This document shows positions 18,396 to 28,035 of a DNA stretch of 64,000 nt, piece by piece. The notes under the pieces are model-generated. The model did no database searches. It saw only the letters and a list, made by a program, of their open reading frames with translations, and was not told the DNA's origin. The stretch spans positions 1,197,925-1,261,924 of the forward strand of contig NZ_VEFR01000001.1 in NCBI RefSeq assembly GCF_007679035.1. The letters are read 5' to 3'. Every line of letters begins with the position of its first letter. Position 1 is the stretch's first letter. Origin of the DNA: Agrococcus jejuensis (GTDB lineage Bacteria; Actinomycetota; Actinomycetes; Actinomycetales; Microbacteriaceae). The translations under genes were made by a program, and so were the position numbers.

Positions 18396-19348
18396 TGCGG
18401 GTGAGCGTCGCGCTGTGCACCTACCAGGGCGAGCGGTACGTGGAGGAGCAGCTGCGCAGCATCCTCGACCAGACGCGACCCGTCGACGAGATCGTCGTCG
18501 GCGACGACGCGTCGACCGACGCGACGCTCGCGATCGTCGAGCGCGTCGCGAGCGGGACGAGCGTGCCGATCGTCGTCGCGCGGCACGAGCCCGCGCTGGG
18601 CGTCGCCGCGAACTTCGCCGACGCGATCGCGCGAACGACGGGCGACGTCGTCGCCTTCAGCGACCAGGACGACGTGTGGCATCCCGACCGCATAGCCCGG
18701 CTGCTCGCGGCGCTCGACGGCGTCGACCTCGTGCATTCCGACGCCCGCCTCGTCGACGCGGACGGCGCGCCCCTCGGCGCGACGCTGCTCGACTCGCTCG
18801 AGGCCTCGCCGTGGGAGCGCGACCGCATGCAGCACGGCGGTGCGCTCGAGGCGCTGCTGCGCCGCAACCTCGTGACCGGCGCGACCGTGCTCGTGCGCCG
18901 AGACGCAGCCGTCGCGGCGCTGCCCGTGCCCGAGGGGTGGATCCACGACGAGTGGATCGCCATGGCGTGCGCGCTGGGCGGCGGCGTGCGGCTCGTGCCC
19001 GACGCGACCATCGACTACCGCCAGCACGGCGCCAACCAGATCGGCGTGCGCAGGCTCACGCTGCGCCAGAAGCTCGGCCGCCTCATGGAGGCCGACTCGG
19101 GCTCGCATGCGCGCAAGGCGCTGCGCGCCACGTCGCTCGCGCGCGAGGCGCACGCCCGCGGCATGGGCACCCCCGACGAGCGTCGCATCCTCGACGAGAA
19201 GGCGGCGCACGAGCGCAGGCGTGCGGCACTCCCCCGCCCGCGGCTCCTGCGCGTGCCCGCCGTCGTCGGCGGCGTCGTGCGCGGCCGCTACGCGCGCCTG
19301 TCGCGCGGGCTGCTCGACGTCGCACGCGACGTGCTCGAGCGCCGCTGA
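18395..19348 (+). CDS. Family 2 glycosyltransferase (rhamnosyltransferase-like)
   Basis: 317 aa. GT-A domain with VSVALCTYQGERYVEEQ, EIVVGDDASTDAT, FSDQDDVWHPDR and HDEWIAMA. ATG at 18395 shares one base with the previous stop. It is a paralogue of the gene at 10779-11681 with the same order of motifs, suggesting two related transferases for successive or alternating residues of the same polymer. It ends 22 bp from the convergent LCP gene. Confidence 0.88.
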   Translation: MRVSVALCTYQGERYVEEQLRSILDQTRPVDEIVVGDDASTDATLAIVERVASGTSVPIVVARHEPALGVAANFADAIARTTGDVVAFSDQDDVWHPDRIARLLAALDGVDLVHSDARLVDADGAPLGATLLDSLEASPWERDRMQHGGALEALLRRNLVTGATVLVRRDAAVAALPVPEGWIHDEWIAMACALGGGVRLVPDATIDYRQHGANQIGVRRLTLRQKLGRLMEADSGSHARKALRATSLAREAHARGMGTPDERRILDEKAAHERRRAALPRPRLLRVPAVVGGVVRGRYARLSRGLLDVARDVLERR

Positions 19349-19370
19349 CCGACGCTCGCGCTGGCCGCCG

Positions 19371-20750
19371 CTACGGGGTCGGCGAGGGGCTGGGATCGTC
19401 GACGGCGTCGGCGGCCGCGATGCCCTCGGCCACCATCGCGTGCACGGCCGGGAAGTCGGGGTCGTACGTCTGCACGGCCGGGGGCACGAGCTCCACATTC
19501 GTGATCGGCAACGCACGGGTGCGCTCGGCGAGGTCGGTGAGGGTGCCGATCATCGACTGCGGGATGTCGGTCTGCACGAGGTCCTGGCCCGCCGACGACA
19601 GCGCCGCGTACTGCGTGAGCAAGGTCTGCGGCGTGAACTGGGCGATGACGGCCTCCTGCACGACGCGCTGGCGCTCCATGCGCTGGTAGTCGTTGGCACC
19701 TGCTCGACTGCGCGCGTACCAGAGCGCGTGGTAGCCGTCGAGGACCACGTCGTCGCCGGCGTAGATCCACTCCTCGACCGGGCCACCCTCGATGGCGATC
19801 GGCACGTCGTACGGGATGTCGATGGTGATGCCGCCGAGCGCGTCGACGAGATCGTCGAACCCCTGCATGTCGACGATGACGAAGAATTGGATGGGGATGC
19901 CCGTCGCGCCCTCGACGGCCTCGCGCGTCGCCTCGATGCCCGGGCTCGAGCCGTCGGACTCGGCGTCTGGGAACAGGTCGGGGTTGTTCTGTCCGTACGT
20001 GTACGCGGCGTTGATGTAGCAGTCGGCGGGATCGCCGTCGCCGCAGTCGAAGCCGTTCGGGTACTGCGTCGCCATGACGGACCCCTCGGGGAACGGCACG
20101 CGCTCCATGTTGCGAGGCACGCCGATCATCGTCGCTGCGCCCGTCTCCGCGTTGACGGACACGACCGTGATGGAGTCCGGCCGCAGGCCGACGCGGTCGG
20201 CGCCGGCGTCGCCACCGAGCAGCATGAACGTGTACTGGCCGTCGATGGGGTCGACGGATGGACCGCCGAAGGCGAAGACGCTCGACACGAGCCCTCGGCC
20301 AGCATCGAGGAGCGTGCCCCCGTAGGCGGCCGCGCCCGCGGGCACGACCGTGGCGACGATCGCCACGGCCGCGATGGCGGCGCGCAGTCGCGGTGCCGCC
20401 CTCGCGACGCGCGTGATGCGCAGGGTGTCGAATCCGAGCACGAGCCACAGCACCGCGTACGCGAACGCGAGCACCTCGAGCACGAGCAGTCCGACGGCAT
20501 TGCCGACGATCGTGAGCACGAACGAGCGCGAGACGAGCCACAGGATGCCGCCGAGCACGAGCAGCCCCAGCAGCACGAGGGTCGCGACGATGCCGACGCG
20601 TCCGAGCCTCCGGTTGCCCGCGAGCACCTGGGCGCTGCCCGGCAGCAGGAAGCCGACGGCGACGAGCCACCAGGCGCGTCGCGTCATGAGCTGCTCGGAG
20701 CCCGTGTCGGGCGATCGCAGCGACGCCCTCGGCGCGAGCAGCACGGTCAT
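19371..20750 (-). CDS. LytR-CpsA-Psr (LCP) family glycopolymer ligase
   Basis: 459 aa. Four or five membrane spans lie in residues 25-155, followed by an extracytoplasmic LCP domain. Typical residues are present: [21 protein letters not shown], and [18 protein letters not shown] near residue 355. LCP enzymes move lipid-linked wall polymers onto peptidoglycan. The ATG at 20750 overlaps the purE stop by four bases (ATGA), an unusual pairing with a purine gene. It is the best candidate in the window for attaching the polymer made by the neighbouring genes. Confidence 0.93.
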   Translation of the reverse strand: MTVLLAPRASLRSPDTGSEQLMTRRAWWLVAVGFLLPGSAQVLAGNRRLGRVGIVATLVLLGLLVLGGILWLVSRSFVLTIVGNAVGLLVLEVLAFAYAVLWLVLGFDTLRITRVARAAPRLRAAIAAVAIVATVVPAGAAAYGGTLLDAGRGLVSSVFAFGGPSVDPIDGQYTFMLLGGDAGADRVGLRPDSITVVSVNAETGAATMIGVPRNMERVPFPEGSVMATQYPNGFDCGDGDPADCYINAAYTYGQNNPDLFPDAESDGSSPGIEATREAVEGATGIPIQFFVIVDMQGFDDLVDALGGITIDIPYDVPIAIEGGPVEEWIYAGDDVVLDGYHALWYARSRAGANDYQRMERQRVVQEAVIAQFTPQTLLTQYAALSSAGQDLVQTDIPQSMIGTLTDLAERTRALPITNVELVPPAVQTYDPDFPAVHAMVAEGIAAADAVDDPSPSPTP

Positions 20751-21259
20751 GCGCGCTCCTCGCCCTGCGCGACGCGCTCCTGGAGCGCGTGCGCCTTGCG
20801 CTCCACCGCCTCCTCGAGGCTCGCGGCGAACGCGTCGAGACGCGCGGCGACGTCGGCGTCGGTCGTGCCGAGGATGCGGGCGGCGAGCAGGCCGGCGTTG
20901 CGGGCACCGCCGATCGAGACGGTCGCGACCGGGATGCCGGCGGGCATCTGCACGATCGAGAGCAGCGAGTCGAGGCCGTCGAGGCGCTCGAGCGGCACGG
21001 GCACGCCGATGACCGGCAGGCGCGTCATCGACGCGACCATGCCGGGCAGGTGGGCGGCGCCGCCTGCACCCGCGATGATGACCCGCACGCCGCGGTCGGC
21101 CGCTGCGCGCGCGAACGTCGTCATCTTGTCGGGCGTGCGATGCGCGGACACGACGTCGACCTCGTAGGCGATGCCGAGCTCGCCGAGCGCGGTCGCCGCA
21201 TCCTGCATCACCCGCCAGTCCGAGTCGGACCCCATGATGACGCTCACCTGCACTGCCAC
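20747..21259 (-). CDS. purE: N5-carboxyaminoimidazole ribonucleotide mutase
   Basis: 170 aa, usual for class I PurE. It rearranges N5-CAIR to CAIR in purine synthesis. Conserved blocks are [36 protein letters not shown] and IGVPV. I placed the start at GTG 21259 because TACCCT ends seven bases before it, fitting a leaderless transcript; the ATG at 21286 lies upstream of that box. purK is upstream on the same strand with a 67-bp gap. Confidence 0.96.
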   Translation of the reverse strand: MAVQVSVIMGSDSDWRVMQDAATALGELGIAYEVDVVSAHRTPDKMTTFARAAADRGVRVIIAGAGGAAHLPGMVASMTRLPVIGVPVPLERLDGLDSLLSIVQMPAGIPVATVSIGGARNAGLLAARILGTTDADVAARLDAFAASLEEAVERKAHALQERVAQGEERA

Positions 21260-21266
21260 GGAGTAC

Positions 21267-21272
21267 AGGGTA
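21267..21272 (-). promoter_or_regulatory. purE -10 box, leaderless type
   Basis: TACCCT on the minus strand, seven bases before the GTG at 21259; no Shine-Dalgarno sequence is present. Confidence 0.55.
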
Positions 21273-21326
21273 GGCGCGTCGCCCATGGACCGCGTGCGTC
21301 GGCGCGGCGCGCCGCGCGCCGGCGGG

Positions 21327-22445
21327 TCACTCGAAGGTCGCCGCGGCGGCCCTCGCCTCGTACGCGACCTCGTCGAGCTCCTCGCCCACGACCGTCACGT
21401 GGCCGACCTTGCGTCCGGGCCGCGCCGTCTTGCCGTAGGAGTGCACCTTCGCGCTCGGCTGCGCCGCGAGCGCCTGCGCGTAGCGCGCCTCCATGCGTCC
21501 CTCGGCGGGACCGCCGATGACGTTGATCATGACCGCGGCGGGGGCGAGCATCGCGCTCGAGCCGAGCGGCAGGTCGAGCACCGCGCGCAGGTGCTGCTCG
21601 AACTGGCTCGTGATCGAGCCGTCGATCGACCAATGGCCGGAGTTGTGGGGGCGCATGGCGAGCTCGTTGACGAGCAGCCGGCCGTCCTCGGTCTCGAAGA
21701 GCTCGACGGCGAGGGCGCCCGTGACGTCGAGGCCCTCGGCGATGCGCACCGCCATGTCCTCGGCGACGGCGCCGAGTCGGCCCGCGTGCGGCGCGGGCAC
21801 GACGACCTCGGCGCAGATGCCGTCGCGCTGCACGGTCTGCGCGAGCGGCCACGCGACGATCTGCCCGGAGGGACGACGCGCGACCTGCTGCGCGAGCTCG
21901 CGGCGGAACGCCACGAGCTCCTCGGCGAGCAGCTGCGGGCCGCCGTCGGCGGCGCCCTGCAGCCAGTCGGCGACGTCGTCGACCGCGCGCACGACGCGCA
22001 CGCCCTTGCCGTCGTAGCCGCCCGTCGCGGTCTTCACGATCGCGGCGCCGCCGTGGTCGTCGAGGAACGCCTGCAGCTCGTCGGCGGCATCGATCGGCGC
22101 CCAGTCGGGCTGCGCGACGCCGAGCTCGGCCATGCGCCGGCGCATCTGCCGCTTGTCCTGGGCGAAGCGCAGCGCGTGGGGTCCGGGGTGCACGGCGACG
22201 CCCGCGTCGACGAGCTGCTGCAGCACCTCCTGGGGCACGTGCTCGTGGTCGAACGTCACGACGTCGACGTCCTTCGCGAAGGCGAGCACCGTCGCGGCGT
22301 CGCGGTAGTCGCCGACGGCGGTCGCCGCGAGCGCCGCGGCCATGCCCTCGGACTCGGCGAGCACGCGCAGCTCGACGCCGAGCGCCACGGCGGGAGGGAT
22401 CATCATGCGGGCCAGCTGCCCGCCTCCGACGACGCCGACGATCAT
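21327..22445 (-). CDS. purK: N5-carboxyaminoimidazole ribonucleotide synthase
   Basis: 372 aa, normal length. ATP-grasp enzyme that carboxylates AIR with ATP and bicarbonate. Seen are [10 protein letters not shown] at the N-terminus, the [14 protein letters not shown]-binding loop, and [17 protein letters not shown] near the active site. ATG at 22445 has GGAGGC upstream and overlaps the UDP-glucose dehydrogenase stop (ATGA), so it is translationally tied to an envelope gene. Confidence 0.97.
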   Translation of the reverse strand: MIVGVVGGGQLARMMIPPAVALGVELRVLAESEGMAAALAATAVGDYRDAATVLAFAKDVDVVTFDHEHVPQEVLQQLVDAGVAVHPGPHALRFAQDKRQMRRRMAELGVAQPDWAPIDAADELQAFLDDHGGAAIVKTATGGYDGKGVRVVRAVDDVADWLQGAADGGPQLLAEELVAFRRELAQQVARRPSGQIVAWPLAQTVQRDGICAEVVVPAPHAGRLGAVAEDMAVRIAEGLDVTGALAVELFETEDGRLLVNELAMRPHNSGHWSIDGSITSQFEQHLRAVLDLPLGSSAMLAPAAVMINVIGGPAEGRMEARYAQALAAQPSAKVHSYGKTARPGRKVGHVTVVGEELDEVAYEARAAAATFE

Positions 22446-23788
22446 GCGGATGCCTCCTGGTGGGATGCGGTGGTGGCGGGGTCGCGGTCGGGCCTGCCGA
22501 TCGCGACGACACGGAATCCCGCGGCGCTCCAGGCGTCGCGGTCGAGCACGTTGCGGCCGTCGACGACGACGCGCGCCGCGGTGCGGGTCGCGACGTCTGC
22601 GGGATCGAGGTCGCGGAACTCGCGCCACTCGGTGCCGAGGGCGATGACCGTCGCGTCGGCGAGCGCGGCGTCGAGCGACGCGACGATGCCCAGCTCGGGC
22701 GCACGTCGTGCGGCGGGAGCGCCCGCCTCGGGGTCGTAGGCGACGACGTCGTGGCTCGCAGCGAGGCGCATCGCGACCTCGAGCGCAGCGGAGTCGCGCA
22801 CGTCGTCGCTGTCGGGCTTGAACGCGAGGCCCAGCATCGCGACCGCTCCCCCGCCCGCGGCGGCGAGCTCGCGCTCGACGAGCGCGACCATGCGGTCGCG
22901 GCGGCGCTGGTTCACGCGGTCCACCTCGTCGAGGAAGCCGAGGGCCTCGTCGGCGCCGAGCTCGATCGAGCGGGCGCGGAACGCGCGGATGTCCTTCGGC
23001 AGGCAGCCGCCGCCGAAGCCGATGCCGGAGTTCAGGAACCGGCGCCCGATGCGCGCGTCGATGCCGATCGCATCCGCGAGCTGCACGACGTCGGCGCCCG
23101 ACGCCTCCGCGACCTCGGCGATGGCGTTGATGAACGAGATCTTCGTGGCGAGGAAGGCGTTGGCGCTCACCTTCACGAGCTCGGCGGTCGCGAAGTCGGT
23201 GACGATGCGGGGGGTGTCCCGCTCGAGGATCGACGCGTAGACGGCGTCGAGGGCTGCCACGGCGACGTCGTCGCCGTGGCGCACGCCGTAGACGAGGCGA
23301 TCGGGTGCGAGCGTGTCCGTGACCGCGAGGCCCTCGCGCAGGAACTCCGGGTTCCACGCGAGTCGAGCACCCGTCTGCTCGACGACGCTCGCGAGCCGCT
23401 CGGCCGTGCCGACCGGCACCGTCGACTTGCCCACGACGAGCATGCCCTCGCGCAGGTGCGGCACGAGCGCCTCGACCGCCGCGTCGACGAACGTGAGGTC
23501 GGCGGCGTTCGAGCCCGGCTGCTGCGGCGTGCCCACGCACACGAACCACACGTCGGCGTCGACGCCTGCCGCGTCGGTCGTGAAGCGCAGCGTGCCCGCG
23601 TCGATCGCGCCGCGCAGCATGGCGTCGAGCCCCGGCTCGAAGAACGGCGCCGATCCGGCCGCGAGCGCCTCGACCTTCGACGCGTCGACGTCGATCCCGA
23701 CGGTGTCGAAGCCGAGCGAGGCCATGCCCGCGGCATGCACGGCGCCGAGGTAGCCGCAGCCGACGACGGCGATGCGGGGAGCGGTCAT
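22442..23788 (-). CDS. ugd: UDP-glucose 6-dehydrogenase family protein
   Basis: 448 aa. NAD-binding VVGCGYLGAVHAAGM at the N-terminus, FVCVGTPQ, the catalytic-cysteine block FGGGCLPKDIRAF and LGLAFKPDSDDVRDS. It makes UDP-glucuronate, a precursor of acidic wall polysaccharides. The family also includes UDP-N-acetylmannosamine dehydrogenases, but the CLPKD pattern and length favour Ugd. It overlaps both neighbours by four bases. Confidence 0.94.
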   Translation of the reverse strand: MTAPRIAVVGCGYLGAVHAAGMASLGFDTVGIDVDASKVEALAAGSAPFFEPGLDAMLRGAIDAGTLRFTTDAAGVDADVWFVCVGTPQQPGSNAADLTFVDAAVEALVPHLREGMLVVGKSTVPVGTAERLASVVEQTGARLAWNPEFLREGLAVTDTLAPDRLVYGVRHGDDVAVAALDAVYASILERDTPRIVTDFATAELVKVSANAFLATKISFINAIAEVAEASGADVVQLADAIGIDARIGRRFLNSGIGFGGGCLPKDIRAFRARSIELGADEALGFLDEVDRVNQRRRDRMVALVERELAAAGGGAVAMLGLAFKPDSDDVRDSAALEVAMRLAASHDVVAYDPEAGAPAARRAPELGIVASLDAALADATVIALGTEWREFRDLDPADVATRTAARVVVDGRNVLDRDAWSAAGFRVVAIGRPDRDPATTASHQEASA

Positions 23789-24297
23789 GCGAGGTCCTCC
23801 AGTCGCGGTGCGGAGTCGACGCGGGCGGCGTCCTCCATCCTGGGCATGCCTGGCGTCGTCGCCACGAGATCGGTGAGGGTGCGCTGCACGAGCGACGCGC
23901 TCGGCACGTCGGCGAGCGTCACGGGCTGCTCGCCGCCCGTCGACAGCAGCACGTCGCCCGAGCCGAGCAGGGCCTGCAGGCCCTGCCGGCGCAGCGTGAC
24001 GTCGTGGATGCGCGACAGCGGCACGTCGCGCTTGGAGCCGCCGAACGCGCTGCGCACGATGACGCGGCGCGACGTGACGACGACGCGCCGCGACAGCCAC
24101 GCGAGCGTCGGCACGAGGCACAGCACGACGACGAGCACGAGGGCGAGCGTCCAGACCACGAGATCCCAGAGCGGCCAGGCGACGCGGCCGAGCGCGAACG
24201 TCGTGCCGAACGCGATGCCGCACAGCAGCAGCGCAGGCAGCACGAGGGCTCTCCCGTGCGACCGCAGGCGCACGACGACGCGCTCCGGATCGCTCAT
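23785..24297 (-). CDS. Membrane protein with bacterial PH domain
   Basis: 170 aa. Two membrane spans (about residues 18-37 and 44-66) are followed by a bPH2-type domain (residues 70-145, with RRVVVTSRRVIVRSAFGGSKRD and VPLSRIHDVTLRRQ). ATG at 24297 lies 18 bp after the birA stop and its TGA overlaps ugd. Such proteins are common beside birA and acyl-CoA carboxylase genes in actinobacteria. Its molecular role is not known. Confidence 0.85.
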   Translation of the reverse strand: MSDPERVVVRLRSHGRALVLPALLLCGIAFGTTFALGRVAWPLWDLVVWTLALVLVVVLCLVPTLAWLSRRVVVTSRRVIVRSAFGGSKRDVPLSRIHDVTLRRQGLQALLGSGDVLLSTGGEQPVTLADVPSASLVQRTLTDLVATTPGMPRMEDAARVDSAPRLEDLA

Positions 24298-24315
24298 GGC
24301 ACCATCCTCGCAGCC

Positions 24316-25041
24316 TCAGCGCACGTGCGTGACGTCACCCGCCGAGACCCGCTCGACGCGGCCGTCGACGTCGACGTCGAGCTCGCCGGCCGGCCCGAGC
24401 CCCGTGACGGTGCCGACGAGCGTGCGGTCGCCGGGCAGCAGCACGCGCACCTGCTCGCCGATCGTCGAGCAGCGCGCCGCGATGCGCGCGTGCAGGTCGG
24501 CGTCGTCGAGGTCGGCGGCGTCGCGGATGCCGCGCAGCACGCCCGCGAGCACCGCATCCGCGAGCGCGTCGGCGTCGCCGACGGCGCCGGCGATGCGCAG
24601 CGACGTCGCGCGGTCGGTCGGCAGCTCGTGCGGCTCGAGCACGAGGTTGACGCCGACGCCGACGACGATCGTCTCGCCGCGGCGCTCGCACAGGATGCCC
24701 GCGACCTTGGCGCCGTCGACGAGCACGTCGTTCGGCCACTTCACCCCGACGGTCGCGGCCGGCACGAGCGGGTCGATCGCCTCGGCGAGCGCGAGTCCCA
24801 CGGCGAGCGGCAGCCAGCCCCACGCATCGGCGGATGCCGACGGGCGCACCACGATGCTCGCGGCGAGGCAGCGGCCGGCGGGGGCGACCCACTCGCGGCC
24901 CAGGCGACCCCGGCCCGCGCGCTGGTCGAGCGTCGCCCAGGTGCTGAGCGGCGCGGATGCGACGTCGACGACGTCGAAGGTGCTGCCGACCGACGACAGC
25001 GCCGTCACGGGGGCGATGGCGCGCGCGGACTCGAAGGGCAC
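24316..25041 (-). CDS. birA: Biotin--[acetyl-CoA-carboxylase] ligase
   Basis: 241 aa. Contains the biotinyl-AMP loop GRGRLGREW and the KWPNDVLVDG block. There is no N-terminal DNA-binding domain, so it is a monofunctional ligase. GTG at 25041 is chosen because TACGGT ends six bases upstream. It is divergent from the carboxylase beta gene 143 bp away, whose partner alpha subunit (38482) is the protein that receives biotin. Residues immediately after the start (PFESARAIAP) fit. Confidence 0.95.
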   Translation of the reverse strand: MPFESARAIAPVTALSSVGSTFDVVDVASAPLSTWATLDQRAGRGRLGREWVAPAGRCLAASIVVRPSASADAWGWLPLAVGLALAEAIDPLVPAATVGVKWPNDVLVDGAKVAGILCERRGETIVVGVGVNLVLEPHELPTDRATSLRIAGAVGDADALADAVLAGVLRGIRDAADLDDADLHARIAARCSTIGEQVRVLLPGDRTLVGTVTGLGPAGELDVDVDGRVERVSAGDVTHVR

Positions 25042-25047
25042 GCGCCC

Positions 25048-25053
25048 ACCGTA
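25048..25053 (-). promoter_or_regulatory. birA -10 box, leaderless type
   Basis: TACGGT on the minus strand, six bases before the GTG of birA. Confidence 0.5.
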
Positions 25054-25172
25054 CCCGCGTCGCGCACGCGCGCGAGGCGCTGCGCGGGCACGCGCGAGGG
25101 GTTGGAGGAATCCACGACGGATCGGGCGAGGACGTCGTGGGATGCCACCAGGGCTGGGCATCCACCGCCGTC

Positions 25173-25178
25173 TAGGGT
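25173..25178 (+). promoter_or_regulatory. Carboxylase beta gene -10 box, leaderless type
   Basis: TAGGGT, six bases before the GTG at 25185. Together with the birA box it makes a compact divergent promoter region. Confidence 0.55.
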
Positions 25179-25184
25179 GGACGG

Positions 25185-26768
25185 GTGACCAATGCCGAAT
25201 CGACGACCGCAGGCCGCATCGAGCAGCTCCGACAGCGCAACGAGGAGACGATCGTCGCCAAGGAGCGCGCCGCCCGCGAGCGTCAGCACGCCAAGGGCAA
25301 GCAGTCCGCTCGCGAGCGCATCGAGGCGTTCGTCGACCCGGGCACGTTCGTGGAGTTCGACGCCTACGTGCGCCATCGCACGACCGCGTTCGGCATGGAC
25401 GCGAAGCGTCCGTACGGCGACGCCGTCGTCACCGGCATCGCCACGGTGCACGGTCGCCGCATCGCCGTGTACTCGCAGGACTTCACGACGTTCGGCGGCT
25501 CGCTCGGCGAGGTCGCCGGCGAGAAGATCGTGAAGATCATGGACTACGCGACCCGCGTGGGCGTGCCCATCGTCGGCATGCTCGACTCGGGCGGCGCGCG
25601 CATCCAGGAGGGCGTCGTCGCCCTCGGCAAGTACGGCGAGATCTTCAAGCGCACGACCGCAGCGTCGGGCGTCATCCCGCAGATCTCGATCGTCATGGGC
25701 CCCGCGGCCGGCGGCGCCGTCTACGGCCCCGCGCTCACCGACTTCGTCGTCATGGTCGACAAGTCGAGCCACATGTTCGTCACGGGTCCCGACGTCATCA
25801 AGACGGTCACGGGCGAGGAGGTCGGCTTCGAGGAGCTCGGCGGCGGCCTCACCCACAACTCCATCTCGGGCGTCAGCCACTACCTCGCCGCCGACGAGGC
25901 GGATGCGCTCGACTACGTGCGCGCGCTGCTGGCGTTCCTGCCGGACAACAACCAGTCCGAGGTGCCCGCGTACGACCACCAGGCGCACCGCGTGGTCAAC
26001 GACCTCGACCAGACGCTCAACCGCGTCATCCCCGACTCCCCCAACCAGCCGTACGACGTGCTCGACATCATCGAGGTGCTCGTCGACGACCGCGAGTTCC
26101 TCGAGGTGCAGCCGCTCTACGCACCGAACATCGTCATCGGCTTCGGCCGGCTCGAGGGTCGCACGATCGGCATCATCGCGAACCAGCCGAAGCAGATGGC
26201 CGGCACGCTCAACATCGAGGCCGGCGAGAAGGCCGCGCGCTTCGTGCGCTTCTGCGACTCGTTCTCGATCCCGATCCTCACGCTCGTCGACGTGCCCGGC
26301 TACCTGCCCGGCACCGACCAGGAGTGGACGGGCGTCATCCGCCGCGGCGCGAAGCTCATCTACGCGTACGCCGAGGCGACGGTGCCGATGGTGACCGTCA
26401 TCACGCGCAAGGCCTACGGCGGCGCGTACATCGTCATGGGCTCGAAGCAGCTCGGCGCCGACATCAACATCGCGTGGCCGACCGCCGAGATCGCCGTCAT
26501 GGGCGGCCAGGGCGCCGTGAACATCCTCTACCGCTCCGAGATCAAGCAGGCCGAGGAGGAGGGTCGCGACGTGGCAGCCGTGCGCCAGCAGCTCGCCAAC
26601 GACTACACGTACAACGTGACGAGCCCGTTCCTCGCAGCCGAGCGCGGCGAGCTCGACGGCATCATCGAGCCCGCCGAGACGCGCGTCGCCATCACGAAGG
26701 CGTTCCGCGCGCTGCGCACGAAGAAGGTCGCGCGTCCCGAGCGCAAGCACGGCAACATCCCCCTGTGA
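25185..26768 (+). CDS. accD: Acyl-CoA carboxylase beta subunit (carboxyltransferase)
   Basis: 527 aa, usual for actinobacterial AccD/PccB proteins. It moves the carboxyl group from biotin to acetyl- or propionyl-CoA, giving malonyl- or methylmalonyl-CoA. Both crotonase-like halves are intact; MLDSGGARIQEG and MGPAAGGAVYGPALTDF occur in the N-domain, and the C-domain has RKAYGGAYIVMGSKQ and NIEAGEKAARF. The start is GTG at 25185, with a -10 box six bases earlier. The epsilon subunit gene follows after 61 bp. Substrate preference cannot be told from this reading. Confidence 0.96.
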   Translation: MTNAESTTAGRIEQLRQRNEETIVAKERAARERQHAKGKQSARERIEAFVDPGTFVEFDAYVRHRTTAFGMDAKRPYGDAVVTGIATVHGRRIAVYSQDFTTFGGSLGEVAGEKIVKIMDYATRVGVPIVGMLDSGGARIQEGVVALGKYGEIFKRTTAASGVIPQISIVMGPAAGGAVYGPALTDFVVMVDKSSHMFVTGPDVIKTVTGEEVGFEELGGGLTHNSISGVSHYLAADEADALDYVRALLAFLPDNNQSEVPAYDHQAHRVVNDLDQTLNRVIPDSPNQPYDVLDIIEVLVDDREFLEVQPLYAPNIVIGFGRLEGRTIGIIANQPKQMAGTLNIEAGEKAARFVRFCDSFSIPILTLVDVPGYLPGTDQEWTGVIRRGAKLIYAYAEATVPMVTVITRKAYGGAYIVMGSKQLGADINIAWPTAEIAVMGGQGAVNILYRSEIKQAEEEGRDVAAVRQQLANDYTYNVTSPFLAAERGELDGIIEPAETRVAITKAFRALRTKKVARPERKHGNIPL

Positions 26769-26829
26769 TGGCTCGGACCTCACGCGCAACCCCTCGCGCG
26801 GCGCACACGACGATCGGGATGGTGGACGC

Positions 26830-27051
26830 ATGACCGAGACGTGGAAGCCGGAGCCCGAGCACACCGACATGGTCGTGCTGCAGGGCTCTCCGACGGCCGA
26901 GGAGCAGGCGGCGATCCACGCCGTGCTCACGGAGCTCGGCACCGAATGGGCGCAGACGAAGCACCGCAAGGTGCTCGATGCGCCGACGGGATGGATCGCG
27001 GGCACGCGACCGGGCGACGGTTCGCTCGCGTCGACGTCGTCGGGCGTCTGA
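26830..27051 (+). CDS. accE: Acyl-CoA carboxylase epsilon subunit
   Basis: 73 aa. Small acidic protein with VVLQGSPTAEEQAAIHAVL, the pattern of AccE proteins that help assemble actinobacterial acyl-CoA carboxylases. ATG at 26830 has GGTGGA three bases upstream, and it follows the beta gene, the normal position. Topoisomerase IB starts 14 bp after its stop. Confidence 0.88.
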   Translation: MTETWKPEPEHTDMVVLQGSPTAEEQAAIHAVLTELGTEWAQTKHRKVLDAPTGWIAGTRPGDGSLASTSSGV

Positions 27052-27065
27052 GCGGGACGACGCGC

Positions 27066-28025
27066 GTGCCTCGACTGCGCAGGGCGCATCCCACGGACGA
27101 CCCCGGCATCCGGAGACGACGCGCTGGCACGGGCTGGTCGTTCGCGCACGACAACGGGCGCAAGGTCTCGGCGGCGGACCGCGAGCGCGCGGCCGCGCTC
27201 GTGCTGCCGCCCGCGTGGAAGGACGTGTGGATCGCGGCCGATCCGCTCGCGCACATCCAGGCGACGGGCGTCGACGACGCGGGCCGCACGCAGTACCGGT
27301 ACCACGAGGCGTGGTCGGAGAAGCGCGATCGCGTGAAGTTCGAGCGGGCGCTCGACCTCGCCGAGGCGCTGCCCGCCGCACGTCGGCGCATCACGAAGGA
27401 GCTCGGTGCCGACGGCCTCACGCGCGAGCGCGTGCTCGCCGCGGCGATGCGACTGCTCGACGTCGTCGCGATCCGCGCGGGCGGCGATGCCTACGCCGAG
27501 GACAACGGCAGCCGCGGCCTCATGACGCTGCTCGTGCGGCACGCCGTGGTCGACGGCGACGCCGTGCGCCTGCGGTTCCCCGCGAAGTCGGGGCAGAAGT
27601 TCGACGTGACGGTCGAGGATGCGCCGCTCGCCGCGTGCATCGCAGAGCTGTCGTCGCGGTCGTCGAGGTCGCGCCTGTTCGCGTGGGACGACGCGGGCAC
27701 GCGGCGTGCGCTGCGCGACAGCGACCTCAACGCGGCCGTGCGGGAGGCGACGGGCGGCGAGTTCAGCGCGAAGGACTTCCGCACGCTGCACGGCACGATC
27801 GTCGCCGCCGACGCGCTGGCGGGTGCCCGCGACGTCGGCACGCAGCGCGAGCGGGCGAAGGCCGTGCGTCAGGCGGTCGTCGCGACGTCGGAGGCGCTCG
27901 GCAACACGCCCACGGTCGCCAAGGCGTCGTACATCGACCCCGAGCTCTTCGAGCGCTTCGAGGCCGGCGAGGTCGTGTCGCTGCGCGGCGCACGCGAGCG
28001 CGCGCTGCTCGCCCTGCTGCGCTGA
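27066..28025 (+). CDS. DNA topoisomerase IB
   Basis: 319 aa, normal for bacterial (poxvirus-like) type IB enzymes. It relaxes supercoils through a 3'-phosphotyrosine. Candidate active-site residues are R137 in AIRAGGDAYAEDNGS, K174/K178 in FPAKSGQKF, R239 in KDFRTLHGT, N280 and the nucleophile Y289 in KASYIDPELF; these match the positions known for the Deinococcus enzyme. GTG at 27066 is the first sensible start. It probably shares transcription with accE. Confidence 0.93.
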   Translation: MPRLRRAHPTDDPGIRRRRAGTGWSFAHDNGRKVSAADRERAAALVLPPAWKDVWIAADPLAHIQATGVDDAGRTQYRYHEAWSEKRDRVKFERALDLAEALPAARRRITKELGADGLTRERVLAAAMRLLDVVAIRAGGDAYAEDNGSRGLMTLLVRHAVVDGDAVRLRFPAKSGQKFDVTVEDAPLAACIAELSSRSSRSRLFAWDDAGTRRALRDSDLNAAVREATGGEFSAKDFRTLHGTIVAADALAGARDVGTQRERAKAVRQAVVATSEALGNTPTVAKASYIDPELFERFEAGEVVSLRGARERALLALLR

Positions 28026-28035
28026 GGCTCGCCCG

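Noticed and set aside
20747..21286. Upstream ATG for purE at 21286
   Set aside because: The -10 box at 21267-21272 lies after it, and the family core fits the GTG at 21259.
22460..26833. Very long plus-strand frame across ugd, birA and accD
   Set aside because: It crosses several well-supported genes on both strands and has no domain match; it is a by-product of G/C-rich third positions.
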